Shown: positions 46,732 through 57,012, counted from the stretch's first letter. The stretch is DNA of 64,000 bases from Enterococcus diestrammenae (GCF_009933255.1 NZ_MAEI01000007.1:1-64000); one strand, 5' to 3'. Program-made: numbers and translations. The notes: generated by a model from the letters alone, not told the origin.

Positions 46732-46982
46732 TAAAAAAGCCCTAGCATGATTTCTCACACTAGGGCGCAATTTACGCGGTACCACCTAATTTGCAACCAA
46801 CATCTCTGGCTGCCTCTTTGACGTGCAATAACGGGCACGACTCGTCTCAGCCTACCAATCGACTTGCGATCTTCAGTGAGAAACTCCCAAGCTACCTTCA
46901 CCCTGCCACTGGAGAAATCTTACAGCCAAGGATCTCTTCTCTAGGCCAGTGTTTGTCGGGTTACTCCTCTTGTTCTATGTCT
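46732..46982 (-). promoter_or_regulatory. T-box riboswitch of valS
   Basis: On the minus strand the conserved T-box AGGTGGTACCGCG (46787-46775) precedes a terminator stem GCCCTAG/CTAGGGC (46739-46766) with a T6 tail. Upstream lie the AG-rich stem I elements. Uncharged tRNA-Val should stabilise the antiterminator. The specifier codon could not be fixed by eye. Confidence 0.93.
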
Positions 46983-46988
46983 TAAGTC

Positions 46989-47017
46989 ATTCTACAATGG
47001 AAATTTCTGAAAGTCAA
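46989..47017 (-). promoter_or_regulatory. Promoter of the valS T-box transcript
   Basis: On the minus strand TTGACT (47017-47012), a 17-base spacer and TAGAAT (46994-46989), just after the rex stop. Confidence 0.85.
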
Positions 47018-47025
47018 ACAAGGGA

Positions 47026-47685
47026 TTAGACTTTTGCTGCCACCTTCTTCTGGTAGTTTTGATCAAAGAAGATTAAGGTTTGGAGCTCAGTCGTCAAGTC
47101 GATGTACTGCACATGCACATCATTGGGCACATCCACCCGGTCTGGGGCAAAATTCAAGATGGCAGTAATCCCCGCCGCCACGATCTGATCCACAGCTGTT
47201 TGTGAAAACTGACTGGGCACAGTCGAGATCGCCACGGTGATACCCATTTCTGTCACCTTCTCTTGGAAATCACTCATGGGATAGACCAGATGTCCATCGA
47301 TTTCCTTACCCACTAAGTCGGGATTATTGTCAAAAATGGCGATGATATTCAGGTTGGAATTGCGCCGAAAATTATTATTGGCTAAGGCTTTTCCTAGGTT
47401 CCCAAAGCCCACCAAGGCAATGCGTTTTTCCTCATTTGTATCCAAAATTTGATTAAAAACTTCGATTAAATAAGCGACATCATACCCATAGCCGCTACGT
47501 CCCAATTCTCCCAAATGTGAGAAATCTCGCCGAATCGTCGCTGAAGGAACTTGCGTAACCTCACTGAATTCTTTGGATTTGATGCGAGTCACCCCTGCAT
47601 CTTGAAGCATATTCAAATAACGTAAATATAATGGCAAACGCTTGGCTGTGGCTTTTGGTACATTTTTTAAATTGAGTTCATCCAT
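47026..47685 (-). CDS. rex: Redox-sensing repressor Rex
   Basis: NADH/NAD+-responsive repressor of fermentation and respiration genes, 219 residues from ATG 47685, which has AAAGGAG 11 bases upstream. An N-terminal winged helix (LPLYLRYLNMLQDAGVTRI; VPSATIRRDFSHLGE) precedes a Rossmann domain with VGFGNLGKAL (about 88-97) and AIFDNNP. Enterococci have it near valS/thiI or sugar operons; no target operator was searched for outside this window. Confidence 0.94.
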   Translation of the reverse strand: MDELNLKNVPKATAKRLPLYLRYLNMLQDAGVTRIKSKEFSEVTQVPSATIRRDFSHLGELGRSGYGYDVAYLIEVFNQILDTNEEKRIALVGFGNLGKALANNNFRRNSNLNIIAIFDNNPDLVGKEIDGHLVYPMSDFQEKVTEMGITVAISTVPSQFSQTAVDQIVAAGITAILNFAPDRVDVPNDVHVQYIDLTTELQTLIFFDQNYQKKVAAKV

Positions 47686-47933
47686 TCTTGGAAGCTCCTT
47701 TGTTCGTTTTTTCACATAGTTAGTGTAGCACGGCCTCTAACGATACGCAAGATTTTTATCCCCCGATTCACAAAGATTCATACCACCTATTAACTCTACC
47801 AATCGAATCCAGACCGACTCGTCACTTTTGGGCCGAGTATGTGTGAAAATCTGACCACTTATGAAGACTTTTTTCTAGCAGCCAAAAGGCCCCCCTGACT
47901 CTGGTGCCTGCCGCGCTTTTAGAAACTGCACCA
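47686..47933. other. Gene-free stretch between thiI terminator and rex
   Basis: Contains the rex promoter region; no coding frame with a ribosome binding site was seen. Confidence 0.35.
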
Positions 47934-47985
47934 TAAAAAAGCCAGCAAACCTTGATGGCCTTCCATGACAAGGTTCACTAGCTTA
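47934..47985 (-). terminator. Terminator of the desulfurase-thiI operon
   Basis: An AACCTTG/CAAGGTT core with flanking AGC/GCT pairing; on the minus strand a T6 run follows. Confidence 0.7.
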
Positions 47986-48010
47986 TTTAGTAAATTGCCC
48001 GACTATTTGA

Positions 48011-49231
48011 CTAAAGCAAATCAGCAAATTCGGCAGCCGTGTCTGCATTTTCAGAGACTGGGCTGATGGCTTCGATTTTGATGCCGGCAACCGCTCGGGC
48101 AATCATGCCTTCGACGTCTAACCGCGCTTCGTAATAATGCACTTTTTCCAAATTTGGCCGGGTTTTTGGTTGTGGTGGTGCAAAAATCGTACAGCAATCT
48201 TCAAAAGGTTGAATCGCCAATTGGAAAGTATCGATTGCTTGCGCGATATCGATAATTTCCAATTTATCCATCGTTACCACTGGCCGAATAATCGGCGTCG
48301 CTGTCACTTCATTGATTGCCACCATGGATTGCAAGGTTTGGGAAGCCACTTGTCCCAAAGACTCGCCATTGATAATGACTAGGCCACGACGCAGTTGGCG
48401 GATTTCATCAGTGATTCGCAGCATAAACCGACGAGTCAAGGTCATCCAATAGCCCTGAGGCACACTGCGCTTGATTTCTTCTTGGATTTCGGTAAAAGGC
48501 ACTTCGATAAACTGAATTTGCCCGACATAAGGCGTCAGCTTAGTCGTTAGATCTTTGGCTTTTTGCAAGGCTTGTTCACTGGTGTAAGGTGGCGAAGCAA
48601 AATGTACCGCCTCAATCTCTACCCCACGTTTCATCGCCAGATAACCGGCGACTGGCGAGTCGATCCCCCCTGACAACATCAGCATGCCGCGGCCACTAGT
48701 TCCCACTGGCAAGCCCCCGGCACCTTGAATCGTTTCATAGGATAAATAGGCCCCGTTTGCACGGATTTCCACCCGTAAATTGATATCTGGCTTTTTCATT
48801 TGGGCTTTGATTCCTGGAATTGCTCGGAAAACTGCTGCTCCCAATGTTTGATTCAATTCATCGGAGTTTTGGATAAAATCGTGGTCACTACGTTTGGCGG
48901 TGATTTTAAAGGTTTCAGAGCCGGTATAAATCTTTTTCATAACATCTTGGACCGCTGCGATGATGACGTCCAAGTCCTTTTCCACGCGGATACTTGGGGA
49001 AAAATTTTGAATCCCAAAGACTTTCGGTAGTTTTTCAATAATTGGTGCTGCCTCAGCGCCATTAAGGTAGAGGTGCATCCGGTCACGATCAGCTTTCACA
49101 GTGATCTCAGGATGTGCCGACAAGGCCCCCTTGACGTTTTCCGCCAGACGCATAATAAAACTGCGGCGATTTTTGCCCTTCGTGGATAGCTCGCCATAGC
49201 GCACCATAATTTCGGTATAGTTCAAATTCAC
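48011..49231 (-). CDS. thiI: tRNA 4-thiouridine synthase ThiI
   Basis: Transfers sulfur to U8 of tRNA; 406 residues starting at GTG 49231 (AAAGGGGAAAC upstream). An N-terminal ferredoxin-like domain and THUMP domain (about 1-165) precede a PP-loop ATPase with [19 protein letters not shown] (about 180). The rhodanese domain of the enterobacterial enzyme is absent, as in Bacilli. It is cotranscribed with the upstream cysteine desulfurase that supplies the persulfide. Confidence 0.94.
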   Translation of the reverse strand: MNLNYTEIMVRYGELSTKGKNRRSFIMRLAENVKGALSAHPEITVKADRDRMHLYLNGAEAAPIIEKLPKVFGIQNFSPSIRVEKDLDVIIAAVQDVMKKIYTGSETFKITAKRSDHDFIQNSDELNQTLGAAVFRAIPGIKAQMKKPDINLRVEIRANGAYLSYETIQGAGGLPVGTSGRGMLMLSGGIDSPVAGYLAMKRGVEIEAVHFASPPYTSEQALQKAKDLTTKLTPYVGQIQFIEVPFTEIQEEIKRSVPQGYWMTLTRRFMLRITDEIRQLRRGLVIINGESLGQVASQTLQSMVAINEVTATPIIRPVVTMDKLEIIDIAQAIDTFQLAIQPFEDCCTIFAPPQPKTRPNLEKVHYYEARLDVEGMIARAVAGIKIEAISPVSENADTAAEFADLL

Positions 49232-49277
49232 GTTCGTTTCCCCTTTAGTTGGAAGCAAGGATTGCCTCGCTAATTTC

Positions 49278-50420
49278 TTAATTGATTTTTGAAAATTTTT
49301 GGTAAAGTTGTTTGAAGATGATCAAAAATTGTTCCACTTCGGCCATCGTATTGCTTTCATCAAGGCTCACCCGCACTGCCGTAGTGGCATAGGCTTCGGG
49401 GATTTTCATGGCATGGAGGGTACTGCTTTCCGTCTTACTGCGGGAAGAACAAGCACTAGTGGTGGAGATGAAAATCTGCTTTTCTTCCAAGGCATGGACC
49501 ATAACCTCGCCACGAATCACTTTTAGACCAAAGCATAAGATATGAGGGGCAAAGTTTGCTACTCCTGAATAAATTGTTACTTTGTCAAATTTGACTAATT
49601 CTTCCATGAGATAGGCTTTCAAAGTCGCGACATGTTCCGGACGTTGGGCTTTTTTCTCGATGGATAGCCGCAGCGCTTTTGCCATCGCGACAATCGCGGG
49701 CACATTTTCCGTGCCACTACGATGGTTTTCTTCCTGACCACCACCCGTCAGTAAAGGTGCCAGTTTTCGCCCTTCCCGCCAAAAAATAAAGCCGGTGCCC
49801 CGGGGACCATGAAATTTATGGGCAGAAAAAGTCGCAAAATCCACTCGGTCAGTCAGCCACAAGTCTTGTGGAACTTTGGTAATGGCTTGCACGGCATCCA
49901 CATGGAAATGGATTTTCGGATAAGCTTGCAGTAAGTCGCTGATTGCCGCAATCGGTTGAATCATCCCGACTTCATTGTTCACCGCCATCACCGAAACTAA
50001 AATCGTCTCTTTGCGGATCAGTTTAGCCAAAGCAGATACATCGACAAATCCTTGGTGATCCACCGGTGCGATATCGACATCAAAGCCGAGAGTGGCCAAT
50101 TGGGCAGCAGTTTCAGAAACTGCGGGGTGTTCTACAGCAGAGATAATGATATGGTTGCCATAAGCTTTTTTGGCAAGCGCCGTTCCCTTCAGCACCCAGT
50201 TGTCCCCTTCTGTCCCCCCTGAGGTAAACCAGATTTCGTGAGGCGCAACAGCTAGCAACTCCGCGATTTGCTTGCGGGCTTGAAGCAGCAAACGGCTGGC
50301 CTGTGAGCCTAAATCGTGAAGGCTAGAGGGATTGCCGATTATTTTTTGGCTAGTTTTCACATACGCATCCAACGCCAAGGGATAGATCGCAGTGGTGGCA
50401 CTATTATCGAAGTAAATCAT
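49278..50420 (-). CDS. Cysteine desulfurase (NifZ/IscS type)
   Basis: PLP enzyme of 380 residues from ATG 50420. It starts [19 protein letters not shown]; the PLP lysine is in [14 protein letters not shown] (about 202) and the active Cys is in [12 protein letters not shown] (about 325). It supplies sulfur for tRNA thiolation to ThiI 46 bases downstream. The pair is conserved in Firmicutes, where the enzyme is called NifZ in B. subtilis. Confidence 0.93.
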   Translation of the reverse strand: MIYFDNSATTAIYPLALDAYVKTSQKIIGNPSSLHDLGSQASRLLLQARKQIAELLAVAPHEIWFTSGGTEGDNWVLKGTALAKKAYGNHIIISAVEHPAVSETAAQLATLGFDVDIAPVDHQGFVDVSALAKLIRKETILVSVMAVNNEVGMIQPIAAISDLLQAYPKIHFHVDAVQAITKVPQDLWLTDRVDFATFSAHKFHGPRGTGFIFWREGRKLAPLLTGGGQEENHRSGTENVPAIVAMAKALRLSIEKKAQRPEHVATLKAYLMEELVKFDKVTIYSGVANFAPHILCFGLKVIRGEVMVHALEEKQIFISTTSACSSRSKTESSTLHAMKIPEAYATTAVRVSLDESNTMAEVEQFLIIFKQLYQKFSKIN

Positions 50421-50912
50421 CTGAAAAATCCTTTCTCCTTTGCCAAGCCGAAGCACTTCCAGTCTGGCAACAGTCTTCTCAACCAATCATCATTCAACTT
50501 TTGGCGAGAAAAATTCTTATTCATTATATACGTTGTTTTCCCGGCTTTCAAGGGAGCAAGCTTTGTCTTAAGAGTTTACCAATGGTCTGTTAAGAATCCG
50601 ACAGTCCATCTGGTGGCTGTCTCTCAGCTGTAGCAAAGAGTGGCAAGAGGACGTTGGGTTAGCTGGGGAAGTCAGTCGGTGATATCTAAATTAGTCACGC
50701 CTCCCTTTGTGGCAATAAGACAATTTACCGCTGTATACAATCAAAGACAGACCATTTATCAGCCTGTCTTTGGTATATATTTTATAATTTGACTATAGAG
50801 CTTCAAGATTTAACAAACTTCTCTATTATTTTCCCCTAATCGAATCTGTTCCCCGATCCACCACTTATCCATCTCTCAATATGGCTAGCCCAGTTTTTTT
50901 GAAGTCGATAAC
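50421..50912. other. Gene-free stretch between the desulfurase and the MFS gene
   Basis: It holds a hairpin CAAAGACAG (50742-50750) / CTGTCTTTG (50764-50772) that may terminate the MFS transcript, though no strong T run follows. The rest is AT-rich and without coding frames. The desulfurase promoter was not fixed. Confidence 0.4.
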
Positions 50913-52178
50913 CTACTGTCTAATCTCTCTAATACGGACATAAAGCAAAGAAAAAAGCGAGATAAAAAGGCCGCAAAAAGCAAAAATTAGGAAGTTCTGT
51001 AATTTTGGGAAACCTGTCTCGATACTGTAAAATAATCCAAATACCATTATACCAATAGGTTCCAAAATCTGAGAAGTGACGCTAATAAACGAGAAAACTC
51101 TTCCTTGCATTTTGACCGGTACCGTCTCAGAAAGCCAAACAGAATACGGAATATTGATCCCTGACAAGACAAATCCCAATGTAGCGTTTAGTACAACCAT
51201 CCCAATCCAGACGACAGTATTTATCTGGAAAAGCATTGGGACCAGCCCTAAAGCCACCAATAAAATCCCAACAAAGATGTTACCCTTCCATACAAATTTA
51301 AGGGGCTGCTGAATTCTTTTCTTTGCATAAACCAAGCCCGCCACAATTGCTCCCCACACAAAAGCCGATTGAACAAGGGAATATTGGGAGTTAGAAAATT
51401 CTAGAAACCTTAATTGAACAAACGGAAGGCCCACATTAACTACACACAAAAAACCGTTAATCATTGCAAAGAAGATGATAAATGCTTTCAAAAGCCTATT
51501 TTGAGATACATATTTTAGTCCATCTTTAAATTCTGAAAAAAATGAAGCAATGATACTACGTTTTTCAAAATCGTTTTTCTTAGTTTGAATACCAGTAGCC
51601 TTAGAAAGGTATTTATTAAAGTCTAACTTCAAGTAACAAACTAAAGCTCCAGTTTCAAACAACACTTCAATAATTATTATTTCAAAAATAGTTAGATTTG
51701 AGAAGAGTACAACACCTATCATTGGAGAAATAAGACTGATAGCTGATTTTATTGTCTGATCAAGTCCCCTAAATGTTGCTAATTCATCCTCACTAACTAA
51801 TGTAATAGTTGCAGCAAACATTGTATTCCCAGTAAAATCGTCAGTAATTGTAAGAATAGCATTTAGTACAAAAATCGAAAATAGACTTAATCCAGCACCT
51901 GAAAATACTGTCGTTAGACCGATCAAAACCAATGATAAAATGCAAAATAACTGAGAAAGAAAAATAATTTTTCTTTTATCAAAACGATCAATTATTGGTC
52001 CGACAAATGGCAAAAAAAGCAAGGACATAATCGGACTAGCTACAAGAGAAATCGAAAAATAGATAGCGGAATGCGAACTGTTTAGTATAAGTAAACTCAA
52101 TACATATACCAGGACCTCGCTTCCTAATACACTTAAACCAGATCCTAGAAGCATGGTTTTGAGCTGAGATCTTTTCAT
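50913..52178 (-). CDS. MFS-type exporter
   Basis: Membrane protein of 421 residues with about 11-12 hydrophobic segments in two halves and a loop near 190-215. The A-type motif after segment 2 is GPIIDRFDKRKII (about 60-72). The layout and the second-half segment GINIPYSVWLSETVPVKMQGRVFS (in part) resemble macrolide-efflux and EntS-like MFS_3 proteins. Base composition is markedly more AT-rich than its neighbours, and the flanks are repeat-rich gene-free DNA, so recent acquisition is likely. Substrate unknown. Confidence 0.85.
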   Translation of the reverse strand: MKRSQLKTMLLGSGLSVLGSEVLVYVLSLLILNSSHSAIYFSISLVASPIMSLLFLPFVGPIIDRFDKRKIIFLSQLFCILSLVLIGLTTVFSGAGLSLFSIFVLNAILTITDDFTGNTMFAATITLVSEDELATFRGLDQTIKSAISLISPMIGVVLFSNLTIFEIIIIEVLFETGALVCYLKLDFNKYLSKATGIQTKKNDFEKRSIIASFFSEFKDGLKYVSQNRLLKAFIIFFAMINGFLCVVNVGLPFVQLRFLEFSNSQYSLVQSAFVWGAIVAGLVYAKKRIQQPLKFVWKGNIFVGILLVALGLVPMLFQINTVVWIGMVVLNATLGFVLSGINIPYSVWLSETVPVKMQGRVFSFISVTSQILEPIGIMVFGLFYSIETGFPKLQNFLIFAFCGLFISLFSLLYVRIREIRQ

Positions 52179-52787
52179 TGACTCCCTCCCACAAAGTGAA
52201 AATGTTCCTATTGGCTAAAGATAAAATCAAATAAGAAACTCAAAGTCATTTGTTTCAACGAAAATCTGACTAATTCTTTTTCCAAAAAATTTGATAAGTT
52301 ATACTTTATTCGGACAAGCACTCCAAATCAAAACAGAATAACTTTATAAACTATTGCATACATTTAGGTACTTATCTTAACAACAATAGAATTTTTCAGA
52401 ATATGTAGAATCACGCTTAGCAAGGTATACTAAGCGTGATTTTATTACTATTGATTATTGGAATTTACTTTTAAAGTTTTTCAGATAATTTTCAAAAAAA
52501 GATACAGACCAATGAGTTATCTATCTAAATATTAGCAATAAAAAAAAATCAGGTCAACGAGAATCTATGCGCTATCACTTCCAAATATCTTTCCCCATTT
52601 TGGTACCGGTAGCTATTTTTCAAGAGTAAAGATAAACAGCTAATGTGAAAGCATCTGATTTCCACACGCCTCTTCCCCTTTTCTTGCTATCTTCACCTTT
52701 TTCATAATCTCAGAATAAGCCCATGATCTCCTTCCAAAATCCCAATATATTATACTTAGCTTTAAGTCACTAAGTTATAAGAAAGCT
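52179..52787. other. AT-rich gene-free stretch upstream of the MFS gene
   Basis: Contains ATCACGCTTAG...CTAAGCGTGAT (about 52409-52441), a perfect 11-bp inverted repeat followed by TTTTATT, a terminator-like hairpin on the plus strand with no gene before it. No coding frames were supported. The MFS promoter should lie near 52200-52330. Confidence 0.5.
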
Positions 52788-52980
52788 GACCGGTCTTGCT
52801 TCCGGAGAATGCCTCGGGTGGTAGTGGGACCGGTAAATGCCAACCAAAGAACCGTTGTCATTTTGCTAGCTCACCTTAGCGATTTTTGCTTAGGTGAACT
52901 GTATGCGATACGTTTCTTTAGCCCTCGGACATCCTTAACACTACAACTCGAGGGATTCTCCTCCGGCAAGTCCGACCTGT
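52788..52980. repeat. Large imperfect palindrome, family C
   Basis: The left arm GACCGGTCTTGCTTCCGGAG, AATGCCTCGGGTGGTAG (52788-52824) is the near complement of the right arm CTACAACTCGAGGGATTCTC, CTCCGGCAAGTCCGACCTG (52941-52979). Inner segments also pair: CAAAGAACCG with CGTTTCTTTAG, and at the tip TCACCTTAGC with GCTTAGGTGA. The whole 193 bases can fold into one long hairpin. Confidence 0.75.
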
Positions 52981-53054
52981 TTTATCGATAAGCGATTTAT
53001 TCCCTTTGCTTCGTAAATCAGCAAATTATTTTCTTGTAGGGTAGCAAATATACC

Positions 53055-53267
53055 GTGAAAAAGGTGAGATTTAGCAGAGTAGAATTGGATTGACAGTAGC
53101 TCTAAAGATGCGTAATGAATTACTTAGAGTTGTGGTGCTTGCACCACTTACTCTAAGTTTGAATGCGCAAGGCAAAAGACAAACAGATTTTCCGTTTGGC
53201 TTTTGCCGGTCTAGCTACCGTCAACCCAATTACTAAGTCGCTAAATTTTACCTTTTTCGGGCTTCAC
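53055..53267. repeat. Large three-stem palindromic element, family B
   Basis: Arms of about 50 bases (GTGAAAAAGGTGAGATTTAG, TTGGATTGACAGTAGCTC and the near complement ending CTAAATTTTACCTTTTTCGG) close the element. Inside are two strong hairpins: ACTTAGAGT..GTGGTGC / GCACCAC..ACTCTAAGT (about 53121-53158) and GGCAAAAG.CAAAC / GTTTG.CTTTTGCC (about 53171-53208). A decayed relative lies at 11477-11668. Confidence 0.75.
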
Positions 53268-53350
53268 AATGTCGGCATGATACGCCACTTAATTACTGAT
53301 GCTTCAAGCTTTTTGGAACTTAATTTTTTACATAAGTTCTTTATCTATGA

Positions 53351-53386
53351 AAAAAGGATTGAGCCACGTTTTGAGGCTCAATCCTT
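53351..53386 (-). terminator. Terminator of ezrA
   Basis: AAGGATTGAGCC (53354-53365) pairs perfectly with GGCTCAATCCTT (53375-53386); T5 on the minus strand. Confidence 0.9.
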
Positions 53387-53396
53387 ATCTTTTCGA

Positions 53397-55118
53397 TTAA
53401 ACTAAATCACGATTGTTGAAGTAGAACGATTCAATCCGTTTAAATGCGCCGGGTTCCACGCGTTCCAATGCTTGGCCTATTTCATCCAGAGCCGCTTGGT
53501 ATTTGTAGTCTTTGCTAAACAAGCTCAAGCTCCGGTCGATAGCCGCTTTGATTTCTGGATGGGAATGACGGTAACGGTTGGCATATTGCATCATTTGTTC
53601 CGTCAATGCCGCCGCATCTACCAAATCATTGGTTTTTGTTTCCAACCCTTTGATATCCGTTTCGCATTCTTTAACTAGTTGGTTGACTTCCAACATGTTG
53701 ACCCGGATTTTATTCAAGGATTTGCTTAAATCTTCTACTCGGTCGGTCGCCATGAAGAAGGATTCCAAGTAATCTCCTGGCAAGCCTGGCAAGCGTTGTT
53801 TTTCCACAAAGCGTTTTAGGTTCCGAAGACGGAATTCATATTGTTCCACTTTTTGCTGGGCTTCTTGTTCCCCTTGACGCAGTTCCCGCAGACTATTGTC
53901 GATTTCCACTTGTTGGCTTTCCACGTCATCTAAAATCTTGTAGGCATCTTTATAGAAGGTTTGGGCTTCTGAATAAGCCACCTCGTGATTATCCAATTTT
54001 GGATGAAGGACATTTTTTTGACGATCCAATTCATCGATTTCTTGTTGGAAACCACGAACTTTGCCAAGTTCGTTGTGATTCAACGTATAGCTTTGAGAGG
54101 TATGATCGATTTCAATCAGTAACTGGTGATTGTTTTTATTGGCATGTTGGATGTATTCCTCCACCACGGGACGGTTTTTGAAGACATAGCCACGGGAGTT
54201 GATTTCCCGTTCCATTACCGTATACAAGGCATCGATGGCACTGGCAGTGTCGCGGTTAGCCACTTCCACCGTGTGCACTTCGGTTTTTTCCAAATCGCCT
54301 AAAGACGTTTGAACCCGTTTTTTCACGCGGTCGATTTCACCTTGGAAGTTTTCTACAGGAAAGACATAATGATCCGCCAATAATTTTTGGTAACCTTCTT
54401 GGATTTCTTTCAATTGATCAGGGAAGGTTTTATTTAATTCTTCATAGACAGCAGGAATTTTTGCCATGGTGTCTTCTAATTCGTAGGTGTGTTGTTCAGC
54501 TTGTTCTAGGACTTCCCGAGCTTCCACCGGATCACCAGACGTGTTCAACGTGACAAACTGGGTAAATTCAATTTCGATGTTTTTCAGTTGTTTTTGTAAT
54601 TCTGAATAAGCCGGTCCGTATTCTTCCCCTTGGTCACGAAGCTTTTGTTTTAACTCTTCGTAGACATCGAGCGCTTTTTGGACTTTCAGGGAATTGCGTT
54701 CTTCTGACTCCCGCAATTCTTTCAATCCGTTGCGGACTTCTTCCACTTCGGTTTCCATTTGATTCATGGTGTCTTCTGCATCGACAATCGCTGCTTTGGC
54801 TTTCATAAAACGGAAAGTTTCATTTAAACTTTCCACTTCAAAAATTTGACTTTCCAATTCAGCAAAGGAAGAGGTTGAAATGTCAGTCCATTTTTGGTTC
54901 CAATCACGGAAGGTATTTTGACTTTGCCCCACCAAATGCATTTTTTTCACATCGTCGACTTCTTCTAACACAGGTAAGTCAAACAAGGCTTCCCGCCGTT
55001 TTTCCAGTTCGTGGAGCTTGTCTTGATTTTTCTTTCTCATGACAAAGCCGATACCATATAAAATGGCCGCCACTAAAATGATGGCGATGATGATTCCGAT
55101 GATAACTTGTGTAGACAT
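53397..55118 (-). CDS. ezrA: Septation ring formation regulator EzrA
   Basis: Membrane-anchored FtsZ-ring regulator of 573 residues from ATG 55118 (GGAGGAG upstream). One N-terminal membrane helix (VIIGIIIAIILVAAILYGIGF) is followed by four to five spectrin-like coiled-coil repeats over the rest of the protein, typical of EzrA. The C-terminal QNR-like patch region is near YANRYRHSHPEIKAAIDRS. In cocci it links peptidoglycan synthesis with division. It is monocistronic with its own terminator. Confidence 0.95.
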   Translation of the reverse strand: MSTQVIIGIIIAIILVAAILYGIGFVMRKKNQDKLHELEKRREALFDLPVLEEVDDVKKMHLVGQSQNTFRDWNQKWTDISTSSFAELESQIFEVESLNETFRFMKAKAAIVDAEDTMNQMETEVEEVRNGLKELRESEERNSLKVQKALDVYEELKQKLRDQGEEYGPAYSELQKQLKNIEIEFTQFVTLNTSGDPVEAREVLEQAEQHTYELEDTMAKIPAVYEELNKTFPDQLKEIQEGYQKLLADHYVFPVENFQGEIDRVKKRVQTSLGDLEKTEVHTVEVANRDTASAIDALYTVMEREINSRGYVFKNRPVVEEYIQHANKNNHQLLIEIDHTSQSYTLNHNELGKVRGFQQEIDELDRQKNVLHPKLDNHEVAYSEAQTFYKDAYKILDDVESQQVEIDNSLRELRQGEQEAQQKVEQYEFRLRNLKRFVEKQRLPGLPGDYLESFFMATDRVEDLSKSLNKIRVNMLEVNQLVKECETDIKGLETKTNDLVDAAALTEQMMQYANRYRHSHPEIKAAIDRSLSLFSKDYKYQAALDEIGQALERVEPGAFKRIESFYFNNRDLV

Positions 55119-55559
55119 TGATGGTCTCCTCCGCATTCAAATACTTGATTCAATCTAGGTGTAGGGTTATGCCTGAAAAATAGGCGATTTTATGTACATT
55201 AATTTAAGGAAATTCAGCTGAAAAAGCCTGATTACCCTAAAAGGCACCTACGCTAGATTATAGCACAAAGCCTATCGACTAGCACTAGCAATCATAAAAA
55301 ACTTTCAGGCATTTTGCAACCATTGCTTTTTAACTACCTCCGTTTTTCGCAATTATTGCCCGTCATTTCGCCAAAAGCTTCTTCCCTTTTCCTTGCTTTT
55401 TTAGCCAGCCCCTCTTTAAGTTTTTCATTTTTCTGACAATTTATGGGAAATCATCTTGCTTTTTCCATCAGTTTTTTGTACTCTAAAAATAATACGTAAT
55501 TTTGCTTGCTGGCGTCGGTGGGTTGGCGCTTGAGACAAACGTAAAAGGGGTAGATAAGT
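55119..55559. other. Divergent control region of ezrA and aspartokinase
   Basis: About 440 bases without genes, AT-rich. I looked for a lysine riboswitch before the aspartokinase gene and did not see its conserved core. Confidence 0.4.
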
Positions 55560-56909
55560 ATGAAAGTTATCAAATTTGGGGGTAGTTCGCTGGCTTCTAG
55601 TGGCCAGGTTCGCAAGGTCGTGGACATTGTCAAAACGGATGACGCACGGCGATTTGTCGTCGTCTCCGCACCGGGGAAGCGGGATAGCGCTGATATCAAA
55701 GTCACAGATTTATTGATCCAACTTTACGAACGAAAATTAGCTCATAAAAGTCTCACACCGTTGATTGAAGAAATTTTCTCTCGCTTTCGTGAAATTGGTG
55801 AGGCCTTTGGGATTGGCGAAGAGCATTTAGCTACGATTCATTTGGATTTGGAAGCAGTCAATCAGCTTCCCATCGAGAACAATCCCCATCTCTATGACCA
55901 TATCCTCAGTCGCGGGGAAGACAACAATGCCAAGCTGGTTGCCGGTATTTTACAGGCAGAAGGCGTCAATGCCCGCTATATCAATCCCAAAGATTTAGGG
56001 ATCTTAGTGACCGATGAACCTGGTAATGCCCGAGTCTTATATAAAGCTTATCGCAAAATCAAGAAGTGGGCGGATAGCGAGGCGGTCTTAGTCATTCCTG
56101 GTTTCTTTGGCTACACTGAAGAAGGCAATATCTGCACCTTTTCCCGGGGGGGCTCAGACATCAGCGGCTCCATCGTGGCAGCAGGTGTCAAAGCCGATTT
56201 GTACGAAAACTTCACTGATGTGGACGGGATTTATGCCGCGCATCCCGGCTATATCCACCATCCAGAAATCATCAAAGAACTGACTTACCGAGAAATGCGG
56301 GAACTGGCTTATGCCGGATTTAGCGTCTTCCATGACGAAGCCTTGATGCCATCGTTTCGCGCAAAAATTCCCGTAGTGATCAAAAATACCAACAATCCCA
56401 ACTGCCAGGGGACAAAAATCATCCCCAATCGCGACCAACACGAAAAACCCGTCATCGGCATTGCCAGCGATGAAGGCTTCAGCATGATTTACATCAGCAA
56501 ATATTTGATGAATAGAGAAGTCGGCTTCACTCGGAAAGTCCTGACGATTTTGGAAGAATTTGGGATTGGTTATGAACACATGCCTTCTGGAATCGATGAT
56601 ATCTCCATCGTTATCCGTAGCAATCAACTGGACGATGAATTGCAGGAGCAGTTGATGCGGAAAATTGCTTATGAAATCGATCCTGATGAACTGCGCATCA
56701 CCCATGACCTTTCCATGATCATGGTGGTCGGAGAAGGTATGCGCCAACGAGTGGGGGTTACTGCCGAAAGCACCGCTGCCCTAGCCCGCAAACGGATCAA
56801 CTTGGAAATGATCAACCAAGGCTCCTCAGAGGTCAGCATCATGTTTGGGATCCACAAAGAACAAGAAAAATTAGCCATCCGGACCCTCTACTACACTTTC
56901 TTTGATTAG
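55560..56909 (+). CDS. Aspartokinase
   Basis: Phosphorylates aspartate, the first step to lysine, threonine, methionine and diaminopimelate; 449 residues. The kinase domain starts VIKFGGSSLASSGQV and has FSRGGSDISGSIVAAG (about 198) and YENFTDVDGIYAAHP. Two ACT domains follow (about 300-449; EVGFTRKVLTILEEFGIGYE, in part) for feedback control. It is monofunctional. In enterococci one such enzyme is encoded alone; the regulating amino acid is not evident. ATG 55560 follows AAAAGGGG. Confidence 0.95.
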   Translation: MKVIKFGGSSLASSGQVRKVVDIVKTDDARRFVVVSAPGKRDSADIKVTDLLIQLYERKLAHKSLTPLIEEIFSRFREIGEAFGIGEEHLATIHLDLEAVNQLPIENNPHLYDHILSRGEDNNAKLVAGILQAEGVNARYINPKDLGILVTDEPGNARVLYKAYRKIKKWADSEAVLVIPGFFGYTEEGNICTFSRGGSDISGSIVAAGVKADLYENFTDVDGIYAAHPGYIHHPEIIKELTYREMRELAYAGFSVFHDEALMPSFRAKIPVVIKNTNNPNCQGTKIIPNRDQHEKPVIGIASDEGFSMIYISKYLMNREVGFTRKVLTILEEFGIGYEHMPSGIDDISIVIRSNQLDDELQEQLMRKIAYEIDPDELRITHDLSMIMVVGEGMRQRVGVTAESTAALARKRINLEMINQGSSEVSIMFGIHKEQEKLAIRTLYYTFFD

Positions 56910-57012
56910 CCTTGTCCCCTTTGAGTTTTACCGACGATGCGTTGTGAGTCCATTAGACAGAGGATCCTGTTTTATCAAAAATTGATGCTTAGTTTCTCAG
57001 CCGTTTTATGAC

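Noticed and set aside
55119..55559. Lysine riboswitch before aspartokinase
   Set aside because: The conserved core and terminator of an L box were not seen.
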